Positions 1-6,578 of a stretch of 7,845 bases of DNA are shown piece after piece. The DNA lies in assembly GCA_018660405.1 (NCBI GenBank), contig JABJKL010000050.1, forward strand, positions 1-7,845. The letters are read 5' to 3'. Each line of letters begins with the position of its first letter. Positions within the stretch are counted from its first letter, which is position 1. The position numbers and the translations under genes were made by a program. The notes beneath the pieces were generated by a model. The model was not told the origin of the DNA and searched no databases. It saw only the letters and a program-made list of their open reading frames with translations. The DNA comes from Pseudomonadota bacterium (GTDB lineage Bacteria; Pseudomonadota; Gammaproteobacteria; Arenicellales; Arenicellaceae).

Positions 1-857
1 GTGGCATGGCGAATTGGTTGATGCTCGGGTTTTTTATCGCCTTCGTGGTCAAGCTGCCTGGCTTTCCATTTCACACGTGGTTGCCCGATGCGCACACCCA
101 GGCACCCACCGCAGGCAGTGTCATTCTTGCCGGTATCTTGCTCAAAACGGGCGCCTATGGACTGATACGCTTTACTGTTCCGTTGTTTCCGGATGCCGCT
201 TTGGCATTTGCTCCCGTTGCCATGCTGCTTGGCGTGGCCGGGGTTATTTACGGCGCTGTTTTGGCTTTCGGTCAATCTGATTTCAAGCGTCTGGTAGCTT
301 ACAGCAGTGTTAGCCATATGGGCTTTGTGCTGTTGGGCGTGTTCGCATGGAATTCGTTGGCATTGCAAGGCGCTGTCATGCAAATGGTGGCGCATGGTTT
401 TAGTACCGCAGCGCTGTTTATGATTGCAGGCGCATTACAGCAGCGGCTGCACACGCGGGATATGGATAAAATGGGGGGCTTATGGCACAACATGCCGCGT
501 ATGGGCGCAGTCGCGTTGTTCTTTGCGCTGGCTTCATTGGGAATGCCAGGCCTGGGTAACTTTGTGGCTGAATTTCTTGTGCTGCTGGGGTTGTTTGCGG
601 TCAACCCGTGGATGACAGCAGTGGCCGCGCTGGGTCTGATCACAGCAGCTATTTATTCGCTCGTCATGATGCAGAAGTCTTTTTACGGCAAACCCGATAC
701 AAAACTGGTTTTAGAGGATTTCGGTTTCCTGGAGATGACCGCCATGGCAGTGATGATTATCGCGCTTGTGTGGTTGGGGCTTTATCCGCAACCAGTATTG
801 GACATGGTTCAACCGGTGCTGGATAGTCTTGGGCAGGTTTCCGGAGGGTTACAGTAA
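1..857 (+). CDS. nuoM: NADH-quinone oxidoreductase subunit M, C-terminal part (5' end outside window)
   Basis: This is an inner-membrane, antiporter-like proton-channel subunit of respiratory complex I. The frame is open to the window edge (first full codon at 3). The Met at 6 is internal, since E. coli NuoM has the matching Gly-Met-x-x-Trp-Leu-Met-Leu-Gly there, so about 218 N-terminal residues are missing. Numbering from that Met, Lys16, Lys47 and Glu189 fall exactly where E. coli NuoM has the proton-path residues Lys234, Lys265 and Glu407. Signature stretches include WLPDAH, QAPTAGS, KRLVAYSSVSHMG and GMPGLGNFVAEF. The predicted full length of about 501 residues compares with 509 in E. coli. 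The remaining part is almost entirely hydrophobic helices. The stop overlaps the nuoN start by one base (TAATG), as expected for co-translated nuo genes. The related paralogues NuoL, NuoN and MrpD are excluded by the HTRDM-x-x-MGGLW stretch typical of NuoM and by the nuoN that follows. Confidence 0.97.
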   Translation, partial: GMANWLMLGFFIAFVVKLPGFPFHTWLPDAHTQAPTAGSVILAGILLKTGAYGLIRFTVPLFPDAALAFAPVAMLLGVAGVIYGAVLAFGQSDFKRLVAYSSVSHMGFVLLGVFAWNSLALQGAVMQMVAHGFSTAALFMIAGALQQRLHTRDMDKMGGLWHNMPRMGAVALFFALASLGMPGLGNFVAEFLVLLGLFAVNPWMTAVAALGLITAAIYSLVMMQKSFYGKPDTKLVLEDFGFLEMTAMAVMIIALVWLGLYPQPVLDMVQPVLDSLGQVSGGLQ

Positions 858-2323
858 TGGAGCTTGGAATTCAGGCATTAGCCGCCCCTCTTGTACTAAG
901 CATTGCCGCACTGTTAGTGATGATGCAAATTGCCTTCTGGCGCCACACATTGGTCTCTTGGGTGATTAGCTGTGGCGCGTTAGTGCTGGCTATGCTGGCC
1001 ATCATTCCGATGGCAGAAATCGTGCCGCAGTCAATTACTGTATTGTTGGTATCGGATCAATACAGTTTGTTTTTTAGTCTGTTGATTCTGTTTACTACAT
1101 TGATTACAGCCTTACTTGCGAAGGGCTATCTGCATGATCGTGCGGGAGAGAACGAAGAATTTTACTTATTGCTGATATTGTCGGCATTAGGTGCACTCAT
1201 TCTGGTGTCGGCGACTCATCTGGTTTCCTTTTTTCTTGGCCTGGAATTGCTTGGCGTTGCTTTATATGCACTGATTGCTTATCCGGAACGTGGTCATCTG
1301 TCTTTGGAGGCGGCGATAAAATATCTGGTGCTTTCAGGTGCGGCGTCGGCGATATTACTGTTCGGCTTCGCCATGATTTACGCGGCGCTGGGGACACTTT
1401 CATTTGCTGGAATCGGCCAACAACTAGCGCAACTATCAACACAACCGCTACAAGCAGATACGCAACTGCTGATTATGATGGGAACCGCAATGGTGTTTAC
1501 CGGAGTCGGCTTTAAATTATCGCTCGTACCCTTTCATATGTGGACGCCCGATGTTTATCAGGGTGCACCCTCACCGGTCACCGGGTTTTTAGCGACAGTA
1601 TCAAAAGGTGCGATATTTGCGGCATTGATGCGCTTATTCATCGATGCGCAACTTTATCAATATCAGGGGCTGATGGTCGGCTTGTCGGTGCTCGCGGTGG
1701 CGTCCATGTTGGTCGGAAATTTGTTGGCACTAAAACAAAGTAATCTCAAACGACTGCTCGCGTACTCCTCAATCGCCCATCTTGGTTATTTATTTATTAC
1801 GTTGATAGTTTATGGTGTGCTACAACAGCCAGCCTTGGCAGTAGAAGCCGCCGGTTTTTACCTAACCGCTTATATCATTACGTCACTAGCCGCTTTTTCT
1901 CTTTTGAGCATCATTTCGAGTAATACGAACGGCGTTGAAGTGGATGATATCAGCCAGATTCGGGGTTTGTTTTGGCGCCAACCATTATTGGCGTTGATGT
2001 TGACTATCGCAATGTTGTCTTTGGCAGGTATTCCACTAACGGTGGGATTTATCGGAAAATTTTACCTGTTTACCGCTGGAATACAGGGTGCCTTATGGCT
2101 ATTGTTAGCGGCGCTGGTGATCGGTAGTGGTATAGGGATTTACTATTACTTGCGCGTCGTATTTGCAATGTCTATGAACGAGGGTGACGTTAAATCGAAT
2201 TCGTCAGAGCAGATGCGTTTCTCCTGGATTGCAAAGATCGTTGTATGCTTGCTGATCTTTATGATGTTGTATCTGGGTGTATTGCCCCAGTCATTGATGC
2301 AGCATTTGGGTGGACTAGTTTAG
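857..2323 (+). CDS. nuoN: NADH-quinone oxidoreductase subunit N
   Basis: This is the third antiporter-like membrane subunit of complex I and normally the last gene of the nuo operon. The 488-residue length matches the family (485 in E. coli). Residues expected for proton translocation are present: Glu130 in FFLGLELLG (E. coli Glu133), Lys220 in GFKLSLVPFH (Lys217), Lys250 in TVSKGAIFAAL (Lys247) and Lys401 in GFIGKFYLF (Lys395). The WTPDVYQGAPSPVTGF stretch at about 229-244 is a strong NuoN signature. The protein is hydrophobic throughout with about 14 likely membrane helices. The start is the ATG of the TAATG overlap with nuoM, preceded by GGAGG at 843-847 with nine bases of spacing. No further nuo gene follows; the next gene is convergent, so this is the operon end. 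Confidence 0.98.
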   Translation: MELGIQALAAPLVLSIAALLVMMQIAFWRHTLVSWVISCGALVLAMLAIIPMAEIVPQSITVLLVSDQYSLFFSLLILFTTLITALLAKGYLHDRAGENEEFYLLLILSALGALILVSATHLVSFFLGLELLGVALYALIAYPERGHLSLEAAIKYLVLSGAASAILLFGFAMIYAALGTLSFAGIGQQLAQLSTQPLQADTQLLIMMGTAMVFTGVGFKLSLVPFHMWTPDVYQGAPSPVTGFLATVSKGAIFAALMRLFIDAQLYQYQGLMVGLSVLAVASMLVGNLLALKQSNLKRLLAYSSIAHLGYLFITLIVYGVLQQPALAVEAAGFYLTAYIITSLAAFSLLSIISSNTNGVEVDDISQIRGLFWRQPLLALMLTIAMLSLAGIPLTVGFIGKFYLFTAGIQGALWLLLAALVIGSGIGIYYYLRVVFAMSMNEGDVKSNSSEQMRFSWIAKIVVCLLIFMMLYLGVLPQSLMQHLGGLV

Positions 2324-2377
2324 AAACACTACACTAGCTTTATAAGAGCTTTACATGGATGTATAGCGTCCACTAGC

Positions 2378-2398
2378 GGGGCGTTATATAACAGCCCC
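2378..2398. terminator. Possible hairpin between convergent nuoN and the SGNH gene
   Basis: GGGGC (2378-2382) and GCCCC (2394-2398) flank GTTATATAAC, itself a perfect 10-bp palindrome, with one unpaired A at 2393. This can fold into a two-part stem with an ATAT loop. It sits 55 bases after the nuoN stop and 50 bases past the end of the convergent gene, where a shared terminator is expected. Neither strand has a U-run after the stem, so it is not a classical intrinsic terminator. It may only protect mRNA ends or act with Rho. Confidence 0.3.
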
Positions 2399-2447
2399 AA
2401 GTTATGTATATGGCGGATAGAATAGTCAGATTAAAGCACCGAAGGGT

Positions 2448-3480
2448 TTAATTATTGTAGCGTCCGCGGAGCAGGTATTCGTGTAAAAACGCGGTGATGG
2501 TTTGATGACCTAATACGTTCTGATGCCATGGGTCAAACCAGTCTGAACGTTGTCGGCGAATATCTTCAGGCTCGATATTATTGGTTTGGTAGTAGGCAAG
2601 TAAATTTGCTGTGCGCAAACCGACAGTCGTAGATAATTCATTTAAATCATGATGCAAACCCGCTAAAGAATAATCCTGGAAGCTCAGACTCTCTTCAAAA
2701 ATTGGATGCACCATAAATACTGTAGGTATCTGGTTACGTTGCACTAACCCACCAATGCTCTGTATGTTTTTTATGACTTCATTTTTCTGTGAACAATGTA
2801 AAAAGCTGTGATAATCAGCCTGACACGCGAATGTGCCTCCGGTTTGAAACAGAAGCCTTGTGCCGAAAATAAACCCCTCGCGAAGGTAAGACCAGGCAAG
2901 CTTCAGGTAAAATATGACGTAGGAAGTTGGATGGTGGTGATATCGGCCTAACTCAGCATTTGGATTGTTATAAACGGGATGTGCCGGGTCGTTTAGAACA
3001 TAACTCCAGATAATCAGATCCGGGCCATAGGTAAATGCTTCGTTCTCTAGCAAAACAAGTTGCTGAGAGGTTGAATATCCGCTTCTGGATAGATTAATAA
3101 CTTCTGTCTTTTTCCCGAAGCGTGAGTCTGCATTCATGAGGTTTTCGAGCTGGTTGGGGAAGGCATCTTCGATTGTTACGCCGTGTCTGGCACCTTGTGC
3201 CACACTGTCTCCGATGACGACAATGCGGAACGTGTTGGCCGGTTTTTCCAAGCTGTTTTCATAGTCATAATATCCCTTGGAATTTGTCCCGCACTGGGTA
3301 CTTGCAACGAAGCTGTAAACCAGGTTATCTATGTCAGAGGGCTCTGTGCACAATTGGCGATTATTGTGACTCGATTGGTATTGGCGCTCAAAATACACTT
3401 CAACAAACGCTACCAATAGAAGTAGTGTGAGTACGGAATATTTGAATGCGCCACGGCGCGAAGCGGGTAGTACCGACATG
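2448..3480 (-). CDS. Membrane-anchored periplasmic SGNH/GDSL-type hydrolase, substrate unknown
   Basis: The protein is likely an esterase or acyl-handling enzyme of the SGNH superfamily held in the inner membrane and facing the periplasm. With the ATG at 3480 (343 aa) it has a basic N-terminus (SRRGAFK), one membrane helix at about 13-29, then a globular domain. Superfamily blocks appear in order: VVIGDS with nucleophile Ser92; NLSRSGYST with Gly134; SYVLNDP with Asn163; and WFDPWHQNVLGH with Asp316 and His319. All four hallmark residues are therefore present. Cysteines 44, 63, 219 and 229 lie in the extracytoplasmic part and could form two disulfides. The start is uncertain: GGAGGAG precedes the ATG by a long 15 bases, and a TTG at 3503 would add eight residues but overlap that site. 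It stands alone between nuoN and folD; hand counts suggest lower G+C than its neighbours. Glycan O-acetyl transfer or removal is a possibility, but not shown. Confidence 0.8.
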
Positions 3481-3600
3481 CGTAATCTACTGTACTCCTC
3501 CAATTTAATATTGCTGCATTCAGCGAGACGAAAAGCGTTGGCTCCGTAGTTCTTGCGTACGCCTACTTTATTCCACTGCTGCTGACAATAAAAGTGTCCC

Positions 3601-3620
3601 CCGGCAAGTAGACAGGCCGG
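3601..3620. terminator. Weak hairpin between folD and the SGNH gene
   Basis: CCGGC (3601-3605) and GCCGG (3616-3620) can form a 5-bp stem with a 10-base loop. On the - strand it lies about 90 bases after the folD stop, and a short U-rich stretch (ACTTTTATT) begins several bases later. It could end the his-tat-folD transcript, but stem and U-run are not adjacent. The rest of this 228-base gap (3481-3708) shows only small stems (CAGC/GCTG at 3658-3669; CCGTA/TACGG at 3689-3705). I saw no tRNA and no convincing promoter for the SGNH gene. Confidence 0.22.
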
Positions 3621-3708
3621 TGCGGAGTTATTTTAGTTTGCTGGAAGCCCCTCTTTACAGCGTGTGCTGAGAATAAAATGGGGGTGATCCGTATTACATT
3701 TACGGGCC

Positions 3709-4590
3709 CTATTCCGTGAGCCTGGTAGCTGCCGCCACCGTATTTTTCATCAGCATGGCAACGGTCATTGGCCCAACGCCACCGGGTACGGGTGAGATGG
3801 CTTCAGCGACTTGTGACACGCTGTCGAAATCGACATCGCCCGTAAGCCGATAACCTCGCGCACGTGTGTCATCGTCTACCCGATTAATGCCCACATCAAT
3901 GACCAGTGCGCCCGGCTTAACCATATCGGCGGTTACAAAATCAGCTACACCGATGGCAGCGATAAGTATATCGGCCTGTTTGGTGTGGACCGCCAGATCA
4001 GGTGTTCCGCTATGGCAGCAGGTTACGGTGCAGTTTGCGTTTTCAGCTTTCTGAACCAGAATGTTCATCATTGGCTTTCCGACAATATTGCTACGGCCAA
4101 TAATCACCGCGTGCTTGCCGGATGTTGTGAAGCCGGAACGACTGATTAATTCGGGAATACCGGCAGGCGTGCAGGGGGCCAAACATTCTGAGCCAGCCAC
4201 CAGACGACCAGTATTTATCGGATGAAAACCATCGACGTCTTTATCAGGATGAACCGCTTCGATAATGCTATTTTCATCAATGTGATCTGGCAGCGGCAAT
4301 TGCACCAGTATGCCGTGCACCGATGCGTCGTTGTTTAGATCGTTGATGATCGATAACAGTTCGGATTCGGATATATCGCTGTCGGCGGTTCGTTCAATCG
4401 ACTCAATGCCGCATTCCGCACAAGCTTTGATTTTGCTACCTACGTAGGCGGCCGAAGCCGGATTATTGCCGATCAGTACAACGGCAAGCGCAGGGGTAGT
4501 ACCTGCGTCGATCAGTTGCTGAGCCGCGCTTGCAGCTTCTGCGCGTATTTCGGCGGCGATGGCTTTGCCATCAAGTATCGTTGCACTCAT
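3709..4590 (-). CDS. folD: Bifunctional methylenetetrahydrofolate dehydrogenase / methenyltetrahydrofolate cyclohydrolase
   Basis: This cytosolic enzyme oxidises 5,10-methylene-THF with NADP+ and hydrolyses the methenyl product to 10-formyl-THF, used for purines and fMet-tRNA. The length of 293 residues is usual (288 in E. coli). Active-site elements are intact: Tyr49 and Lys53 in YVGSK, Gln97 in VQLPLP, Asp120 in PDKDVDGFHP, PCTPAGI at 139-145, the nucleotide-binding loop IIGRSNIVGKP at 163-173, and the C-terminal signature PVPGGVGPMT at 267-276. The start ATG at 4590 overlaps the tatC stop by four bases (ATGA), giving translational coupling, and no strong separate ribosome binding site is needed. 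Placing folD as the last gene of a his-tat series is not the usual arrangement. Function is secure because the full motif set is present. Confidence 0.98.
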   Translation of the reverse strand: MSATILDGKAIAAEIRAEAASAAQQLIDAGTTPALAVVLIGNNPASAAYVGSKIKACAECGIESIERTADSDISESELLSIINDLNNDASVHGILVQLPLPDHIDENSIIEAVHPDKDVDGFHPINTGRLVAGSECLAPCTPAGIPELISRSGFTTSGKHAVIIGRSNIVGKPMMNILVQKAENANCTVTCCHSGTPDLAVHTKQADILIAAIGVADFVTADMVKPGALVIDVGINRVDDDTRARGYRLTGDVDFDSVSQVAEAISPVPGGVGPMTVAMLMKNTVAAATRLTE

Positions 4591-5393
4591 ATTTCTGAGA
4601 TCGGGGTTTCGTCTTCGTCTTGATCATAAGGGTAAACCCGTTTGGCAAATATAAGTCCTACTTCAAATAGAAACCATACCGGTAAAGCGAGAAAGGTTTG
4701 TGAAAATATATCGGGTGGGGTCATCAACATACCGACGATAAAAGCGGCGACGACTACATAAGCCCGTTTTTGGGCCATGGCCTCGGGTGACACGATGCCC
4801 AGTTTGGCTAATAAAACGGTCGCTACCGGCACTTCGAAGGCAACACCAAAGGCCAGGAACAGTTTGAGTGCAAAGCCCATATACGAGTTGATATCGGTCA
4901 TTACCGCGACGCCTTCTGGCGCGGTCGCAGTAAAAAAGCCAAAAATAATCGGGAAAACGACGTAGTAAGCAAACAGCACTCCCAGGTAGAAAAGAAGCGT
5001 GCTGCTTAACAATAAAGGGAAAACAATACGCTTTTCGTTTTTGTACAGGCCAGGTGCTACGAAGGCCCATATTTGATAGAGCAATACCGGTACGGCAATG
5101 CCGACAGCTAAAGCACCGGTTAATTTGAACGGTACGAAGAACGGGCCGTGTGGCTCGGTGGAGATCATGCTTGTGCCTTCGGGCAATATCGATGTGAGCG
5201 GTGCCGAAAACCACTCATAAAGCGCGTTTGAGCCAGGATAAATAATCAACACGATAAAAATAACGAATACCGAACCCAGGCCAATTACCAGGCGATTACG
5301 CAGTTCAACCAGGTGCGAGATGAAGCTTTGTTCGGGCATTTCTTCCTGTACTTGTTCCTGAGATTCAGGAGCGGGTGTTTGGTCGGTGGTCAT
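4587..5393 (-). CDS. tatC: Sec-independent protein translocase subunit TatC
   Basis: TatC is the multi-spanning inner-membrane receptor of the twin-arginine export system; with TatB it binds the RR signal peptide of folded cargo. The length is 268 residues (258 in E. coli), the excess being an acidic/Gln-rich cytosolic N-terminus of about 24 residues. The hallmark SHLVELRNR is present with Glu30 and Arg32 (E. coli Glu15, Arg17), followed by Pro65 in SAPL (Pro48), Phe111 in WAFVAPGLY (Phe94), Glu120 (Glu103) and Asp228 in MTPPDIFSQ (Asp211). Six membrane helices are expected. Four-base ATGA overlaps occur at both ends: the start is inside the tatB stop and the stop is inside the folD start, so tatB-tatC-folD are likely co-translated. 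Confidence 0.98.
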   Translation of the reverse strand: MTTDQTPAPESQEQVQEEMPEQSFISHLVELRNRLVIGLGSVFVIFIVLIIYPGSNALYEWFSAPLTSILPEGTSMISTEPHGPFFVPFKLTGALAVGIAVPVLLYQIWAFVAPGLYKNEKRIVFPLLLSSTLLFYLGVLFAYYVVFPIIFGFFTATAPEGVAVMTDINSYMGFALKLFLAFGVAFEVPVATVLLAKLGIVSPEAMAQKRAYVVVAAFIVGMLMTPPDIFSQTFLALPVWFLFEVGLIFAKRVYPYDQDEDETPISEI

Positions 5394-5809
5394 GCGTCTT
5401 TTTCAGTCTTGCTTGTTGCTGTGTCTTTCTGCTTCTTTTTAGTTGGCTTTTTTTCTTTCGCCGCTTTTATTTCAGCCGGGTTTTTAGTTGGCTTTCCAGT
5501 TGACCCAGCCGGCTTTAATTTATGATCTTCAATATCGATCTTTTCAGACATCTGCTTGCTTATGTCTGCGCTCATGGAAGTGACTTCTTTACCCAGTGAT
5601 TCAATGTTTTGTTTGGTTTTTTTGAGTTGCTCGGTCGGCAGTGCGTTTAGCTCCTGACGCATTTCGTTGCGCAACTGGTTCACTGTGCGCCGTGCACGCG
5701 TTGTCCAATAGCCGATCTGCTTGGCAACTTCTGGCATACGCTCAGGGCCAAGCACCAATAACAGTACAATACCAATGATGCACAGTTCCCAGAAGCCTAT
5801 GTCAAACAT
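5390..5809 (-). CDS. tatB: Sec-independent protein translocase subunit TatB
   Basis: TatB is a single-span inner-membrane protein that works with TatC in recognising Tat substrates. From the ATG at 5809 it is 139 residues and begins MFDIGFWEL, the standard TatB start with Glu8. It has a short membrane helix (about 9-21), the LGPERMP hinge, and a basic amphipathic helix (about 25-55). Residues 56-90 look like further helix. The tail from 97 is very Lys-rich (14 Lys against 5 acidic in 43 residues). The start site is disturbed. A 16-bp tandem duplication moves the Shine-Dalgarno (GGGAAGAGG) 23 bases from this ATG, and an out-of-frame ATG at 5825 sits at the ideal distance. An in-frame TTG at 5821 would give a 143-residue form with four extra residues. 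I prefer 5809 from family comparison. Confidence 0.94.
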   Translation of the reverse strand: MFDIGFWELCIIGIVLLLVLGPERMPEVAKQIGYWTTRARRTVNQLRNEMRQELNALPTEQLKKTKQNIESLGKEVTSMSADISKQMSEKIDIEDHKLKPAGSTGKPTKNPAEIKAAKEKKPTKKKQKDTATSKTEKDA

Positions 5810-5832
5810 ATTGAAAGCCAAACATATTGAAA
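5801..5832. repeat. 16-bp tandem duplication over the tatB start site
   Basis: Two adjacent 16-bp copies, 5801-5816 and 5817-5832, differ at one position only (T5802 against C5818). Read on the - strand the unit is TTTCAATATGTTTGAC (GGC ending in the upstream copy). Each copy carries an ATG, at 5809 (the tatB frame) and 5825 (a different frame). Confidence 0.95.
5802..5825 (-). other. Eight-codon decoy reading frame in the tatB leader
   Basis: On the - strand, ATG at 5825 lies seven bases after AAGAGG, so it is the best-placed start for ribosomes arriving here. It encodes only seven residues (MFGFQYV) before TGA at 5802-5804, which lies just inside the tatB coding start (ATG at 5807-5809). 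The overlap would allow termination and re-initiation at tatB. It is a by-product of the tandem duplication, and I do not claim a functional peptide. Confidence 0.5.
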
Positions 5833-5843
5833 CCTCTTCCCTG

Positions 5844-5872
5844 GGTTAATACGACAAGGTTAAATACGACAA
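5844..5872. repeat. Second imperfect tandem duplication in the tatA-tatB spacer
   Basis: GGTTAATACGACAA (5844-5857) is followed immediately by GGTTAAATACGACAA (5858-5872), the same unit with one extra A. It lies in the 83-base spacer between the tatA stop and the tatB ATG, 11 bases from the other duplication. No gene or known binding site is evident in it. Confidence 0.9.
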
Positions 5873-5892
5873 GATAGAGAGTAATCCGAAGA

Positions 5893-6144
5893 CTAGGATT
5901 TTTCTTCTGTTTCCGTTTTTTCCGCTATTGTTACTTCAGCTTCGTCTGCAGTTTTCTCACTAATCGCGTCTGCTTCCGCCTCATCATCTGCGTCGTTTTT
6001 GCCTTCGTTCATGGCACCTTTAAAGCCTTTTATGGCACCGCCCAGATCGCCACCGATGTTGCGTAATTTTTTGGTACCAAATATCAGTGCCACAATGACC
6101 AAAACTATTAGCAATTGCCAAATTGAAATTCCACCTACACCCAT
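5893..6144 (-). CDS. tatA: Sec-independent protein translocase subunit TatA
   Basis: TatA is the small inner-membrane protein whose oligomers let folded proteins cross in the twin-arginine pathway. It has 83 residues, close to the family norm (89 in E. coli). The order is standard: a short periplasmic N-terminus with SIWQLL, one membrane helix (about 8-22), the FGTKKL hinge (22-27), the amphipathic helix IGGDLGGAIKGFKGAM (30-45), then a disordered tail. The tail is strongly acidic (15 Asp/Glu against 4 Lys in residues 47-83). The start ATG at 6144 follows GGAG (6151-6154) at six bases. A gap of 110 bases separates it from hisE, so it may have its own promoter; the tatB ATG follows after 83 bases. 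Confidence 0.96.
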   Translation of the reverse strand: MGVGGISIWQLLIVLVIVALIFGTKKLRNIGGDLGGAIKGFKGAMNEGKNDADDEAEADAISEKTADEAEVTIAEKTETEEKS

Positions 6145-6254
6145 TGTTTTCTCCAGACCTTAACGGTCTTTTTGCCAGTTCACGTTTAAGGATAGCGCTT
6201 TTATCATTATCCCAAGCTTAATTAGCTGCAAAAATTAATTATATCTGCCCTTAT
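6145..6254 (-). promoter_or_regulatory. hisE-tatA gap with possible tatA promoter
   Basis: This 110-base stretch is AT-rich around 6201-6245. On the - strand it holds a perfect TATAAT (6238-6243) without a recognisable -35 box, and a GATAAT (6206-6211) with a poor TTTGCA 15 bases upstream. Either could be a -10 element for tatABC-folD. A mild near-palindrome of AGCT around TAATT is also present. No intrinsic terminator after hisE was found, so read-through from the his genes is also plausible. Confidence 0.22.
6155..6169 (-). promoter_or_regulatory. Small hairpin abutting the tatA ribosome binding site
   Basis: AGACC and GGTCT, with a five-base loop, form a 5-bp stem on the - strand transcript directly before the GGAG of tatA. 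Such a stem could influence ribosome access, but it is short and could be chance. On the + strand the same stem is followed by five T's (6169-6173) and would resemble an intrinsic terminator, but no + strand gene lies upstream to use it. Confidence 0.25.
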
Positions 6255-6578
6255 CTATCCCGGGTTTGTACGGGAAGCTTTTTCCGAGTGCCCCGATACG
6301 CCAAACCGTTTTTCCAGCTCCGTAAGTACATCTTCGGGGGATAGCCCTTGATGCGCTAATAATACCAGTGTGTGGAACCATAGATCAGCAATTTCGTGCA
6401 CTATATCGTGGTTATTGCCATCTTTGGCGGCCATGATCGTTTCAGCTGATTCCTCTCCGATTTTCTTGAGAATCTTATTCAGCCCACCAGCGTATAGGGA
6501 AGCGACGTAAGAATCTTCCGGAGATTCGGCTTTGCGTGACTCCAAAATGTCGGCTAATTTTTGTAAGGTATCTTGCAT
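6255..6578 (-). CDS. hisE: Phosphoribosyl-ATP pyrophosphatase (stand-alone HisE)
   Basis: HisE hydrolyses phosphoribosyl-ATP to phosphoribosyl-AMP, the second step of histidine synthesis. From the ATG at 6578 it has 107 residues, the usual size for an unfused HisE. Family features are the N-terminal LADILESRK, SYVASLYAGG, the KKIGEESAETIMAAKD helix with its metal-binding acidic residues, the HEIADLWFHTLVLLA helix, and the C-terminal SGHSEKASR. The frame is open back to a GTG at 6635 directly after the hisF stop, which would add 19 residues. I prefer 6578 because HisE proteins normally begin close to this LADILESRK region. No good Shine-Dalgarno precedes it, so translation may rely on coupling to hisF. 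hisI is not present beside it, and the protein has no HisI domain. Confidence 0.95.
   Translation of the reverse strand: MQDTLQKLADILESRKAESPEDSYVASLYAGGLNKILKKIGEESAETIMAAKDGNNHDIVHEIADLWFHTLVLLAHQGLSPEDVLTELEKRFGVSGHSEKASRTNPG

Noticed and set aside
299..643. 114-codon - strand reading frame opposite nuoM
   Set aside because: Antisense to a certain nuoM; no ribosome binding site or recognisable family.
3481..3708. tRNA or small RNA gene in the gap before folD
   Set aside because: No cloverleaf, CCA end or T-loop consensus (GGTTCRANYCC) is visible; only short scattered stems.
4663..5214. 183-codon - strand reading frame within tatC
   Set aside because: Out-of-frame shadow of tatC; the overlapped tatC has every family motif.
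6155..6173. Intrinsic terminator on the + strand (AGACC/GGTCT plus five T's)
   Set aside because: No + strand gene lies upstream; the stem is more relevant, if at all, to the tatA leader on the - strand.
6258..6275. TCCCG/CGGGA stem at the hisE end as a terminator
   Set aside because: It lies mostly inside hisE coding sequence, has an 8-base loop, and no U-run follows on the - strand.
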